NCBI GenBank assembly: GCA_963970005.1
Contig: CAXAMN010026683.1
Location: 458,452 to 522,451 of the forward strand
DNA length: 64,000 bases
Direction of reading: 5' to 3'
DNA from: Durusdinium trenchii
Lineage: Eukaryota; Sar; Dinophyceae; Suessiales; Symbiodiniaceae
Position numbers and translations under genes: made by a program. This document shows, one piece after another, positions 49,823 to 62,164 of this stretch. The notes below the pieces were generated by a model, which saw only the letters and a list, made by a program, of their open reading frames with translations, ran no database searches and was not told where the DNA came from. How positions within the stretch are numbered: the stretch's first letter is position 1; each line of letters opens with the position of its first letter.

Positions 49823-51275
49823 GGCCGACAACGCACACCACGTGTGATGGCGCGAGGAGAAGTTCCTCGAAGATGGGGAAGAAGAGTTGATGGATCTTGA
49901 AGGTGAAGAAGAGGAGCCGATGAAGGGCCAATCGCTCGGAAGGCCAAGAGTGGGTGGATCTTACGAAGGATCTCTTCAAGTTCTGTGGCCCAAACCCTCA
50001 AATATACATGTTGATAGCTCAAGTACGGAGGTACGACCATCGCTGGCAAGGCCACTTGACCATCCGTTGCCCCTTCCTTCTTTGTGAAAGATGCTATGGC
50101 CCATGGCCACCCTGTGTATTCAGACTGAAGGCCCGATACGGAGATACGGAGGTGTCTCAACAGGGGTCGAGCAGGAACGCCATTGATCTATAAAGGGGGC
50201 TAAAAGAAGGTCAGGAAGGGCATGAAGTAGGGGCCTCCCTATTCCTGACGCTTCGCGTCGACCGCCGCCCACACCTTCTTTCTTTTTTCGGTCGCCTGGG
50301 GAAAGACTGCTGGAGTGGACAGGGGAGGTCGAGAGTGGTGTCCAAAGACGACACGGAGAAGTGGTAACACCGTGCCATTGCGCAAACAGCTCACGACAAA
50401 AAAAAGTTGAGTTTGGGGCAGCGTCAGTGCGTTCCAACTTCTTAATTCACATTCTGTCGAAAAATTTTGCACATGCCAGTATTTCTATGGCCATGTTGCG
50501 GCTGAGTTACGCACAAGTTCGCTCGTTTGGTGGCCATGTTAAAGCCAACTCAGGCTCCAAGTTCGACCGTTTTGTGGCCTTGCCCCCGCTTGGTTAGTCC
50601 ACATTACATCATGTCAAGGCTAGCTTGATCGTTTGGTGACCATGTGTTGAGGCTGCGTTGGGTTTTTGCAATAATGCTGGTTATGCGTTGCTGGTCAGGA
50701 GGGTTTTTCAGCATCGTGGGTGCCCGTTTTTTGGGTTGTTTGAGTTCTTACAGAAATGTCGCAACGAAGCCACAAAAATAATACAAACATGTACCTCCAA
50801 AACGCTCTCCCCCATGGCCCTCGAGGCATAAGACGCTTTTCCCCGAAACAAAAAAAAGCACCCCCTAGCAGAGCTATGAACTGATGCTTACGATGTGATG
50901 ATGACGATGATTCCAGCTTGACCCGCCCCTGACATGCCCTGCACCGCAAGCGGTGTGGGCGGATTTTATGACGCACAACCGCGGGGGTTTGATTTATCAA
51001 CATCACTAGTTAAAGAATGTGTAGAAGCCCACTGGACTCGTGTTGGCCCCTGCCATTTGGCGACCCAGGGGATTGGTCGCAGGGGTGGACCTCGTGACCC
51101 AGGGGGTTGACACAAATGTATGCGCGAAAATCAACATCTCAGTTTGATGGGACTCCAGTGGATGGGACTCTGGAGTCAAGACACTTCTGCAAGGAAAGGC
51201 CGATCAAAATTCGTCCGGTCTTCAAACTCGTGTTTCTTGGACTCATTTTTTTTATTCGACCGTCCCGTCGCCCAG

Positions 51276-51344
51276 GAGCTGCTGGAGGACGAGGCCGAGG
51301 GAGCTGAAGATGACGGCGAGGTGCAGGAGCCCGACGCCAAGAAG
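51276..51344 (+). CDS. Candidate 69-nt acidic exon, ELLEDEAEGAEDDGEVQE
   Basis: TTTTTTATTCGACCGTCCCGTCGCCCAG|G acceptor; ends GCCAAGAAG|GC. 23 codons in phase 0-0; very acidic, ends PDAKK. Same exon style as 28742 and 29301. Not recognised. Confidence 0.45.
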
Positions 51345-51738
51345 GCGGACATCGGCGGAATGGGGTGGCAGGTGTGGGAGGTGTCTGGGCTGCTTTGGAG
51401 GTCCGTGGAGGTCAGAATTGGGGCACCACAGGCAACAAAAAAATTTTCGTGGCGGTGTGGTTTGTCAGTGGTTTGTCGTAATACAGACGACGAACAGATG
51501 GCAGGGCGTTTTGAACGGCTCTGCTGCATCGATGGGCCCCTGAATTCGAGGCTGACACCTCTTTCGGCCCGCTGAAGAGGGGACATGCGGGGCCCGCCAC
51601 CAAAGAAGTTCTTCTTAGGGGTCTATAATAGCTATTCCAGAGGTTCTCGGGATCCATAGTGTTCCATCATAGTATAGATCTAAGATCTACAATATGAGAA
51701 TACTGGGGCCTTTTGAACAGTGATGACGCAGCCATGCC

Positions 51739-52125
51739 ATGAAGGAAGGGCAATTCTCAGTTCCCAGGCTGGCCATGCCATGTATTACAATTCACTCGAG
51801 TGGAGGGCAGTTCATTGACCTGCAAATACTCATGAGTTCCAAACCGTCTATGATTCACTATGATTCACATATGTGCCGTAGTTTTGTTCCTTTTCGGAGC
51901 GAGTCACAAGATGTGCCGGAAAGCATGCGCAGACGGGAGAAACGGGCTTTCTGGCAGAACCTGAGGAAGCTGTTGAGATTTTTGGGGAAGACGAAGACCG
52001 GGCATTTTCAGAGGCTTGGTGCATCCCTAAAGGACTTGGTTTCTTTTTGGATGCTTTCTCACCGGGTTGGGCTTATGGCGTATGGTTGGGGAAAATGGCT
52101 TGGTGCGAACGATGGGAGGGTGTGA
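51739..52125 (+). CDS. Unrecognised ORF, 128 codons
   Basis: The second half is basic and helical: PESMRRREKRAFWQNLRKLL, RFLGKTKTGHFQRLGASLKD and LVSFWMLSHRVGLMAYGWGK, then stop. One hydrophobic stretch could sit on a membrane. The first half may be intron. Not recognised. Confidence 0.3.
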   Translation: MKEGQFSVPRLAMPCITIHSSGGQFIDLQILMSSKPSMIHYDSHMCRSFVPFRSESQDVPESMRRREKRAFWQNLRKLLRFLGKTKTGHFQRLGASLKDLVSFWMLSHRVGLMAYGWGKWLGANDGRV

Positions 52126-54236
52126 ACACTGGCCAGGCCAAGACAGAGTGAGCAAGAGACCAGTAGACCGGGCATGGCGGCGTGGGGATGTAGCCTGACA
52201 CAGGGCTTTTCCGCTGGGAGCCACGAGACAGTGGACAGTCTCCTGATATACTGTACCTGGCCTTGACCAAAAGGTGCCATATGGAAATGGAACTTGTTCG
52301 TTTCGTGAGAGCGTGTCCCCAACCTGCCGTGTTTGGGAGGAGGTGTGTCTCGGCTTGGAGACTAGGATCGTGCACCGTTCCGAACTGGTTCGTGAACAGG
52401 CTTTCCTCTTTTTGGTCTTTGAGGTGGTTGCCAGGTGGTCGCAAGGTTTGGTTGCCTTAGTCCGGATGCCTTCGGCACCTTCCGCAAACTAGTCGCTGAG
52501 GTCAGAGCTGCCTCTCTCACCATTTCAGGCCCAATGGATTCGCAGGCAACTCCCCTGTCATCACATGTTCACCCTGTTCGAGGTCAGGTCAAGCTCCGCC
52601 TTCGCTGCTTTGCGGCTTCTCGGGATGTCATGTGATGTCATGTGTTCGCTCCATCAACGCGTTTGGCGAGGTTTTTCCCGCCCAACAGGTTGCTTGTGAA
52701 AACATGTGAAAACCACCTTCGGCCTGGAGTGCCATGTGGTGCCATGTGGTGTCAATGTAAAATTGATCCGAGAGATGACCACAAGACGACGTACAGATCC
52801 ACATCCCCAGCCGCCGCTCGGGACCGTCATTTTGGACCGTAGAAACGCCGCACGGGTGGACGAGCGCGTTTTGTGGGGTGTCACCGGCGAGAGTTTGGCA
52901 AGTGGTGCCAGAACTTGTTTGGTCAAAGCCGCACAAATCCGCCACACCAGCTTGGTCATGTTTTTTTGGTCATGATTCATGATTCATATCACATCATGAC
53001 GGTTGTTGACATGTGTGCATCGGACGTTGGGTCGGAGGTGGTGCAAACAATGTATGCAAACATGGACTCCGTCAAGATATGTCAATACGTAGAACATCCT
53101 AGAACCCCATTATAGGCCATATTTTCCATCCTAGGCAGACATGTCTGCCCAAGAAGAGGTTCTAGCTACGTATATCACGAATAAGGCATGTGTCGGGCAC
53201 ACTTGTGTCGGCCGCGCCCGCTTACTTGTGTTGGTGCAAGCGAAAGTGGAGGTTAGATCGATTGTCGACCATGGACCGGACCGGACCGAGCCTCGTCTCG
53301 TCGAAGCGGAGAAGATGAGAACCCTTTCTTCGAAGAGAACAGGTTGTTGACCCGCTGACACGTCCCGTGCTGGTGCTTGCTTTGTGTTGGTTAGATAGTC
53401 TCATGGACAGTCCCGGACCTCTCCGAAGATATTCGTAAGCTCACCTGGTCTGACCGATCTGTCCGGGACGACCCCCCAGATAGAGTTCATCAGCTCAGGC
53501 CGCCGGCCATTTTAGCATCGAAGGTACCCATGGCCAGACGGAAGAAGCCTTCTAAATCTGGTAGACTTGGGATTGGGAGTCACTAGGTGTGTCTAGTTGA
53601 CCACCTCGGGATGAAGAATGGGGAACAGACTCCCCGAACCATCTTGTTTCCACTGTTGGGACTCCGAACGTATTCAATGACCGGTGACAGCCCAGTCGTT
53701 CGGTGCGGGGCCAGCTCGATCTCCGCCTCGCGAAAGTGGGGTTGGCGCGCGCGGGGTGCGGCTGGAGTCTGCGAAGATCGGGAACGCCACAGGGGCAATT
53801 CCGGACCAAATGCCCTACAGTATCGGTTGACACGGAACATGCTCTGCCAAGGAATATCGTCCATTTTGAAGGCAGGCACGAATTCGGCTTCAAAGTAAAA
53901 TTCATCCTCCGGTTGTTCATGTCGACGACCTGTCCCAGTTCGGATGCAATGCCGACTAGACGAGACCCAAGAAAGGCATGAGAATGCATGCGTGTCAAGA
54001 GGTGGCTGTGCATGCGTGTCAAGAGCCAATCACCCCGAAACTCTGGGCTCAGATGGTTTGCACTCTTCTATTTGGGCTCTGAACTTTGTCTGAGTGGGGT
54101 TCACCAAATCTTAAACAGGGGTCACTCAGCACTGCCAGGAGCAAAGCGGACCCTGCTTACTCAATAGACACTCCATTAAAATAAAGATGGAGCCCACGAA
54201 CCCGAATGCAAACACGTTCAAAAAGCTACATATGTC
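52126..54236. other. Region with only ambiguous ORFs
   Basis: ORFs at 52706-52975 (plus), 53141-53350 (plus) and 53583-54029 (minus) are open but each overlaps an equally plausible frame on the other strand. A 20-bp-scale duplication (GCATGCGTGTCAAGAG) lies at 53988-54023. Confidence 0.3.
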
Positions 54237-54612
54237 CAAATGACACTGTTGTGGGACACTCTTGTGAGACACTCTTGTAGGACACTCTTGTGGGACACTC
54301 TTGTGGGACACTCTTGCAGGACACTCTTGCGGGCCACTCTCTTGTGGGGCACTCTTTTGGGACACTTTTGTAGCACACTCTTGTGGGTCACTCGTGTAGG
54401 AAACTCTTGTGGGACACTCTTACGGGACACTCTTGTGGGACACTCTTGTGGGACACCCTTGTGGGTCACTCTTATGGGACACTCTATCTGGTACACTCTT
54501 GTGGGACACTCTTCTGAGACGGACACTCTTGTGGGACACTCTTCTAGGACACTCTTGTGGGTCACTCTTGTAGGAAGCTCTTGCGGGGCACTCTTTTGGG
54601 ACACTCTTGATA
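54237..54612. repeat. 13-bp minisatellite (GGGACACTCTTGT)
   Basis: Nearly 30 units of GGGACACTCTTGT with scattered substitutions and small indels. ORFs on both strands across it (for example repeated CPTRVSHKSV on minus) are by-products of the 3 x 13 = 39-nt period. Confidence 0.95.
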
Positions 54613-54786
54613 CCATCAATCATCCCGCTCACCAGCGACACGCCGCGTTTACACCAGCATGTTTCGCGCTCCCCAGTGGCACGGCGCCACGCAAACACAC
54701 TTCCCACCAAGGCCGCACAAATCCCAATGGCGCTGCGACATCACGAACGTGGTGTCGCCACACGATCTGCCCACACACTATACAAG

Positions 54787-55075
54787 CGCTTCGTACGAGA
54801 CTTCCTCCAAAGTCAGGGGTACAGTCTCCAAAACGAGCGTTTCGTAGGTAACGTTCTCCAAAGTCATGCCTACAGTCTCCAAAACGAGCGTTTCGTGCGA
54901 GACTTCCTCCAAAAGTCACACGTCAAGTCTCCAAAACGAGCGTTTCCTACGAGACATCCTCAAAAAGTCACACGTCAAGTCTCCAAAACGAGCGTTTCGT
55001 ACGAGACATCCTCAAAAACTCACATGTCAAAGTCTGCAAAACGAGCGTTTGACCTCCTCCAAAAGTCAAGCGGAA
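54787..55075. repeat. ~52-bp tandem repeat, about 5.5 units
   Basis: Each unit contains TTTCGTACGAGACTTCCTCC, AAAGTCAC and TCTCCAAAACGAGCG. Units drift gradually in sequence. Confidence 0.9.
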
Positions 55076-55204
55076 ACACCCATCGGAGCACACACATCAC
55101 GCAGCCCTGCCAAGCAGTTTCGCGATTCCAGCCCCTCCAGACAACACCCGCTCACACGCCAATCCCAATGTCACAGCGACATCCACCTCTACCACAACTC
55201 ACAA

Positions 55205-55397
55205 CCTCACGATTCCCTGCGCCTGTCACGAAATCTTTCCGCGTCCACACGTCTAACGCGCACAAAGTACTGCGCCTGCCACGAACTGTCGCCTCCGTCA
55301 CACCTCGCAGCCTCACGATTCCCTGCGCCTGCCACAAAAATCGCACTTCCACACCTCAAAACCCGCACAAAGTGCTGCGCCTGCCACGAAAAGTGAC
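55205..55397. repeat. 106-bp direct duplication
   Basis: CCTCACGATTCCCTGCGCCT at 55205 recurs at 55311; both copies end in GCACAAAGT(A/G)CTGCGCC TGCCACGAA. Confidence 0.85.
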
Positions 55398-58300
55398 TAT
55401 CCTATCATGTGAGCCTCAACAAAATTTGCACCACACCACACGTTTGGAATGATTTCGACCCGTTCTGAGCACACTCCCAACCACCAAAATCGCCATTTCA
55501 GCTGAGACTTGTAACGAAAACAGAGCTTCGATGCAACACCCTGAAAGGCAACCCCCAATGGCACGGCCACATCCAACACCCCAAAAACACCACCTGCGCC
55601 TGCGCAGTGAAATCAACCTCCACACTTCAACATCTTACATTTCCACATGTTTCCACGCTATTTCACACGAATCTGACGCGTCACGTTTCCATCCGAAACC
55701 CTCTCCAAAAGTTTCCCCCAATGGCAGCGGCCTTAGCGCCCTACTGCGAACGGCGGCGGACGTTTGCGGAACGTTGCGAACGGTTGCGGATGGTTGCGGA
55801 CGCAGAAACAACGGGTCGCGAACAAGGCTCTACCCCCAGACCCCCAGAGTTAAACGAGAACCTTTCGCTACGCATTCGGGAAAAACAACAAAGTCACTGA
55901 GACGGTGGACTGGGCATGGAGTCTTTTGGTTTGGACCTTCCACATCCAAGCTCAGCAGCTCAGCAGCTCCCTCGGCGCGCGATCCGAACTCGGGGTTCAC
56001 AGCGTAATCTTTCCGTGGGCGGGAGCTGGTTCCTGGACCGGACCGCGAAGAGTAACACTATGGCTATGACAGACCTCTGAGGGCCCGACGACAGCGCCTG
56101 TTTGGGAGGGAAAAAGGGGCGGAAGACAAGGAACAGAGCGGAAGACGTGCAAGCGGTAGTGAGTGGCCGGGGTGTGAGCTTTCAGTGTTTGGTGCAGTGA
56201 GGGGGTGGGTACATCCATCAGATCTGCAAGGACGTCTCTCTCACTTCTGGAGCTGGTTTTTTGTGGTCAACATCGACCATTGGACACTGACACCATGGAG
56301 AATCTAGAAAGGACTAGTGACTATAGTATGTAGTTCATAAGTTGATTGAAAATCCTTCAAAAGAAGGCTCTTAGAAGCTTTGAGTTGGATCTTATCAAAC
56401 CAGTTGCCCACTGCTCCTGCACATTGTACACGACCTCAAGAGACGCCTTCGGGGCCACATGTCGGATCGCCCGTCAACCAAACCAGTGGGTATCAAAGCC
56501 ACGAGTCAATGCATGTCAACCAGTGGGTTTGTCCGGTTCCATGGTTATGCAGGTTCCGGTGTAGTCAGGATGAACCTCCATTTCTCCGGAAGAACTGGGC
56601 AAAACACTGCATCTCACTGCCGGGTGTGTGGTTTGACCACGCGTGCCAGGTGCTCACCGAAACCACCATGTCCCCCTCGTGCCCACGGAGGGCTGAACAC
56701 GCGCGACACGCGGCGCGCGGAATCTGGGTGCCAATGGTTTGGACTGTTGAGTCCAAGCCGTTCAGAATTCTGGTAAGTCAGAGCAGAACATCTTCTGAGC
56801 GTTTCTTCTTCTTCTTCTTCTTCTTCTTTTGATCAGTTGCCATGACTCCAGGCATAAGTTACATCACCCTTCATCTTGCCCAGAGACGCGCCCTTTGCAT
56901 CGAAAAGACAAAACAAATTCGCGCCTCGGGTCGACCTCACCCGATCGTTTCTTGACCTTTCGAACCCGTCTACTCGTTCGACGCCAAGAACGGAGGTATC
57001 CTGGGATGCCGTCCGTTTATCGAACGCACATGGTGAGTGACGGCCTCGGAGGAGTCGGCTCCGTCTCCCCGACGGAGCCGAGCCGGGCCGGTCACGGTGG
57101 TTGGGTTCGTTCCGAGAGACCCGGAGACGACGACGGGTTGCTCCGTTGGATCTCTTTCAGGGCGTGTTTTTGTTTACAACATACCAAGACTCCGAGGCCT
57201 GGTTTTATCAAGGAGTGAGTTAAACAACACCTCTCTGCAAGAAACACGCAATGTACCAGATTTAACTACCAGGACCACCGGTGGAATGGATGAAAGCGAT
57301 GTCAGGATTTTCAAGGCTTGTGTCCATGGTCAATACCTCAACGATCACCTAAAGCCAACGTCATAAACAAGGAGATCCGCCAGGCCAGACGCGGCAAATA
57401 AGGGGTGCCGCAAAAATTGTGACAACAGGTCTGGGGGTCCCTTTCTGAACTCTGCAGTCAGAAAACAAGGCCACTCCAAAAGATCAAATAACACCCAGGT
57501 TGGGAGATCGAGCCTCGCCGATTAGATGCTCTACGAGAAAGTGGTCCGGGTCTCCTAGACAACGTGGGCGGCCACGTCCGGCGCCGCGCACCGTGGGCGG
57601 CGCTTGTGCGTCCGGAGTTCAGCAGTCAGAAGAGATCAGAAGCTGCACCACATTATAGACTCTTGATTACTAAACCTCTCCATTTGGATTGGAGATGATA
57701 GAAGAAGCTCTTCATATAGGGGGGTGAACAAATACTACTGTATTGATTTGTATAGATCCATTTCAGTCTACAAAGCGCCGGTCAACGCACCGAGAAAAAC
57801 CCCGCGTGGCGCTGCGCGCCTCGCCTGGAGCGCGCCTCGCCCAGGCTTGGTCTTCCCGGAGAGTGACTCCTCACCGACGAGTTCTCCCGGAAGTGCTGGG
57901 ACTCCGGTAGGGGACCCAGGTGGAGTGTACTCTCCCGTTTCAGAAAGGTGGAGAGAAGGGGGCACATGATGGTGGAGAACATGGGGCAAACATATATTAT
58001 TATGTTGATATATTTTGTAGAGTTTATGTTTTTTGTTCTTTTTTGAAGTCATATTTTGGTCGATTCAGCGGAGCCAATGATAGGAAAAGTGGAGACTCCT
58101 AATGGAAAGCCATCAGCCATGGTGGATTGTGAAATGATTGAATGATTCACGAAGGATTAGACTGACCATGATGACTTGATTACTTCTGAACTCAAGCAAG
58201 GACAGAACAACCCTCTCAGTCTATAGTAAAGATTCAGAACACATTCTTCCAACCCAACAGGGCATGCCATCCACACACAATGCAGTCAGGTGTTTTCTAA

Positions 58301-60454
58301 ACTGCTATATATAGGTTATAATGTATATTTATATATAATATATATTTGTTTTTGCATGCTGCAACTTTATCAGAAGACAAGGATCTCATGCTCAATTTTG
58401 GCCATCACTCACTGGGTGGAGGCTTTGCCCTTCAACAGCCACTTCGCGACCAACAAGTGCGAGATCCCAGAGCATATCGGAAAACCGGACGATTTCTTTT
58501 TTCCAATGAGTTGACGGATTTGAGAGCAAATTTGTTGCAACGTATTCATGTTATACAAATATACACAATATATACAATCAAAACATGATGCGAGCTGTGG
58601 CCAAAATGTGTCAGAGTCAAGTGCTTTGATCAGTGACGTTTCATTGACATCGCCTTTTGTAGGGTTTCCTTGAGAAACAACATCACAGCTGACTGCCAAA
58701 AACAAGACGATTCATTCGTGGATTTTCTTGGCAAACATGGGAAAACGATAGGTGACTGCGTAATAGATAGATAAACATAGCCACGACAAGATATTGACGC
58801 ATCCTCGTATGATCTTACATCCTTACCTTGCAGAGACGAGGACTTACCCCTATAGAATGGGTTTGAGGCACGGAACCAATCCTAAATGGACAAAGAAATC
58901 TGTTTACTCCACCTGGATCCTCTACCGCAGGAAGAGCTGTAGAGATGTTTGTCCTGTTTTGCGGAACCGCAATGTATCTCAAAGGAGTCCAGGTGTAAAC
59001 GACATTTTCAGTCTCTCACTTGGAAACTGTTTGTCGAGCAAGAATGGTTTGCTGGAACAGACCCAGTTTCATGGAGACTCTACGCTTCATCTACTCCGAA
59101 CTGGACGACACGGGCATTCGTCTTCTCGCACCGGCGCCCGCACGGGGTCGGCGGGGTTGGAATGCTTTTTCCTGATGCGATGGTGATGGGAACGCAGATA
59201 GGTGGCTGATGGGAACGTCGTTGATCACATGGGGCGGCAAAATGAATCTTTGAGTTCTGAAGACATGCAATGGGGAGCCATGGGGGGCAGCCTGAGGGGG
59301 TGGACGCCTGGAGGGGGGGCCGTCATCATGCGCCGCCATGGGGTTTTTGCTCCGCATGCTCCACAGGAATGGCACCAAGAAGCAGTTCTTTTGGCCAGGA
59401 ACTCAGACACCTTTCGCTTTCCCCTCCCCACATCATGGCACAGGGTGGCGGAACTGAAATCACTTCTCGTGCACGACAGTGTCGCTGGCGGTGGGGACGG
59501 ATGTTCGAAGGGCACCAAGGCGGTCCTCGAAGGGTCCCTTTGGATCCGAGCGAGCGAGCCTGTCTCGGATTGGAAGATCCAGAGCGACCCTGGTGCACAT
59601 TCTCGACACTGTGGAGAAAAAAGAAGGTGTCACCTTCGGTGAAGTACTTCTTTGTTCGGATGTTTATCATTGTTGCTATTATTGCTTTTACAAAAAAAAT
59701 ACTGTACGTTTCTCCACCTTTCTCCACCTTACCGGTGTTCTCAAACCGGAGCGTTTTCCGGCCCACGAGTTCCGCGCTGAAAGAAGGTCACTTCGCGGGG
59801 CCACGTCGCCCGGCCGATGCGTCCGAGGCGCTGGGTGCCCTTCTTCGAGGCGCAGAAGTTGCAGCGCTTCGTCAATCTGGGCGAGGCCCGGGGTCTTCGG
59901 TGCGGACGTGGCGTGGCGGCCGGTGGAGAGCGTGTGATTGTTGGGCTTTGAGATGCTTTGATGGGCTCCATGATAGAAACTGAGGCGAGTGGAGAATTGT
60001 AGAGTTGAGAAGCAATATCTTCTCTTGATGTTCGAAGACCCTGCCCGTCCACAGCGTTCCAGCCAGCACTCTTTGGAAGGCTATATCTTGAGGTGGAGCT
60101 TTGGATTTGGTGGATCAACTCGCGGATCTTCGAACCCCTTGATCAACTCACAGATGAGTTTCTACGGGGGGGCAAGTCCTTGATTTGGTTTCCTTGATCA
60201 AGCCCTTTGGCCCTTTGACCGGGCTGCCTGCTGGGTCGAATGGGGCAAGGCCACAGCCGACGAACGATGGGCGAAGTATGCCTTCCAGCCACTGGGCGGT
60301 TCGGGGGGACTCTGGGGCACTCTGCGGTTCGTTGATGCTTATACAAAGGGATAGAGCTGGAATCATTGGGAAGTACTCTTTGGGACTGTTTCAAGGATGG
60401 GTGTATTTTTTCGTTTTTTTTTTTTTTAAAACTTTTTTTGGCATTTCTTTTCTC
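55398..60454. other. Intronic or intergenic region, no firm gene
   Basis: Degenerate CGGTTGCGGA words at 55745-55805; (TTC)n at 56803-56827; a perfect GTGAGT donor at 57031 after a weak exon-like stretch; short open stretches at 59450-59640 (VAELKSLLVHDSVAGGG) and 59780-59930 that are protein-like in more than one frame. None can be called with confidence. Confidence 0.3.
56803..56827. repeat. (TTC)n microsatellite
   Basis: Eight TTC units. Confidence 0.9.
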
Positions 60455-60725
60455 GGATTCTGCTTTTGTTGCTTTTCTGCTTCTGCTTCTGCTGCTTTTT
60501 TGCTTTTGCTGCTTTTCTGCCTTTGGTTGCTCTTCTGCTTCTGCTGCCTTTTTGCTTTTGTTGCTTTTCTGCTTTTGCTGCTTTTTCTGCTTCTGCTGCT
60601 TTTTTGCTTTTGTTGCTTTTCTGCTTTTTGTGTTTTTGTCTTTCTGCTCTTTGCTTTTATTGCTTTTCTGCTTTGGCAGCTGTTCTCCTTTCTCTTTTTG
60701 TTTTTGCTTTTCCATTTGTTTGCTT
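60455..60725. repeat. Pyrimidine-rich CTTTTGTTGCTTTTCTGCTT array
   Basis: A degenerate array of GCTTTT(G/C)TTGCTTTTCTGCTT units, 15-30 bp. Open on both strands as low-complexity Phe/Leu or Lys/Gln. Confidence 0.85.
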
Positions 60726-60929
60726 TCTAACCTTTGGATCTGGTGTGCTGCTGGGGGGGGCGCTGCGCCTCCCCCCAACCCCCCCCGCACCACGAAATCT
60801 GCACTTCATCTCCGACACCCGCGCCTGCCAGGAAATCAATATTTGAAGGTGAACTCCCCCGGGGCAAAAACTTCTAACCAATCATATATGCCTCCTGTGC
60901 TAGTTCTCTTTCTTTTTACTGTTTCTCTG

Positions 60930-61180
60930 CTAACTGCACCAAACTGTTGTGATAGGTAGGAATTTCTCTGACACCTACACTATTCCAATGTATTTTGCCA
61001 GCTACGACAGCTCCTAAATTAGTCTACAGTATATAATCAGCTAGCAATTGATATGAAGCCTGCACTATTCCAATGTATTTGGCCAGCTACGACACCCGTG
61101 TCTCTGCTAAGGACACGAAATTGCTGTAATTAGCTAGGTACTAATAAGAAACCTGCTCTATTCCAATGTTTTTGAAAAAA
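60930..61180. repeat. 85-93-bp tandem repeat, three degenerate units
   Basis: CACTATTCCAATGTATTTTG followed by CCAGCTACGACA at 60978, again at 61063, and a partial unit at 61156. TAGCTAGGTAC-like words lie between. Confidence 0.8.
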
Positions 61181-61259
61181 AGCCAAAGATGACACAATAC
61201 CAAATTAAAAGTGCACCCCTGTTTCAACACTGGCAAGTCTACCAAGCCTAGTTGAACCA

Positions 61260-61523
61260 GTGCAGGGTGGCCCCCTTCTGTGTCGTGTTGGTCTTTTTGT
61301 CCGGGTAAGCAGCAGACCATCATCTGAAGATGGGTCAATACCAAAGACTGTAAGACGACTTGGTGTGGGCAATTCATCAATTGAATTTGGTGCAAGCCAA
61401 GTGTATCCAAGTGTACTGTTTGTTCGTGAGACCTCGTCCAGGGCTCTGTCTGTGCCTCCTGTCTCCTATGATCTCCTATGCCTCCTCTCCATTTTCCCCA
61501 TTTGCATGTGGCTTTTGGCTTGA
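61260..61523 (+). CDS. Unrecognised ORF, 87 codons
   Basis: Reads RPSSEDGSIPKTVRRLGVGN, SSIEFGASQVYPSVLFVRET and SRALSVPPVSYDLL, then a hydrophobic end. The minus ORF 61141-61557 overlaps fully and is also open. Uncertain. Confidence 0.25.
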   Translation: MQGGPLLCRVGLFVRVSSRPSSEDGSIPKTVRRLGVGNSSIEFGASQVYPSVLFVRETSSRALSVPPVSYDLLCLLSIFPICMWLLA

Positions 61524-62060
61524 TTGTGGCAAACCCTATCAGTTGGATTCCACCCATCTTTTTACACCTCTCCCCGTCTCCCAGTCTCCCTGTCCGAAAC
61601 CGCGTCCTGTCGCTGTGGGCACCTGTTGCTCAGGAAGGACGGCGTTGTACAGTTCCCGCCCACCGAGACGGCCTTGATGATCCTCTTGCGGCGTTGCGGC
61701 CCCTTGGCGCATCCTTGTTGTGTTGTGGAGTTCTGAGTATCGCACCGTCGCACCGTTCGTTCCGAAAGTATCTGAGTATCCTTGGTGCGACACGTTCCGA
61801 CATGATCTGAGTATCTGAGTAGGACCAGACATTTCTTTGGAATTTCTGACGTACATTCTTCTAGCTCTGTGCTAATATCTGAGATGCCCTGGACATGTGG
61901 AAGCACAGCGAATCAAACCCAACTCCAGAAAAGTCACAGAAACCTTTTGATTTCTTCACCCACCAGTCCCGGCTTTTGGATCTCTGCTTTTTCCACCGGA
62001 ACACTACCCCTGCCACTCTCAAAAACCGCTCCAACTGGGCCGTCTTCCGGCGCCGATGAG

Positions 62061-62164
62061 GGAGTTCGTCCCGTGCTATGCGACGCCGAGGCATCGATGT
62101 GGAGAAGTTCGGTACTGAACGGTTTCGCTCCTTGAAGGATTTCTGGCTCGACCTCACGGCCAAG
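62061..62164 (+). CDS. Candidate exon, RRRGIDVEKFGTERFRSLKD
   Basis: After CGCCGATGAG|G the frame gives SSSRAMRRRGIDVEKFGTER, then FRSLKDFWLDLTAK; the segment ends ACGGCCAAG|GA. The G-[IV]-D-x2-x-F-G-x-G/E...K-[ST]-L pattern recalls a motif common in dinoflagellate predicted proteins (impression from memory). Other frames are poorer. Confidence 0.4.

Noticed and set aside
54237..54612. CRISPR-like array
   Set aside because: The 13-bp units are directly adjacent with no spacers, in a eukaryotic context.
54607..55452. 281-codon ORF as a real gene
   Set aside because: It lies across two tandem arrays whose units keep it open; an overlapping frame (54866-55396) is also open.
60143..60793. 216-codon Lys/Gln-rich minus ORF
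   Set aside because: Low-complexity translation of a pyrimidine-rich array.
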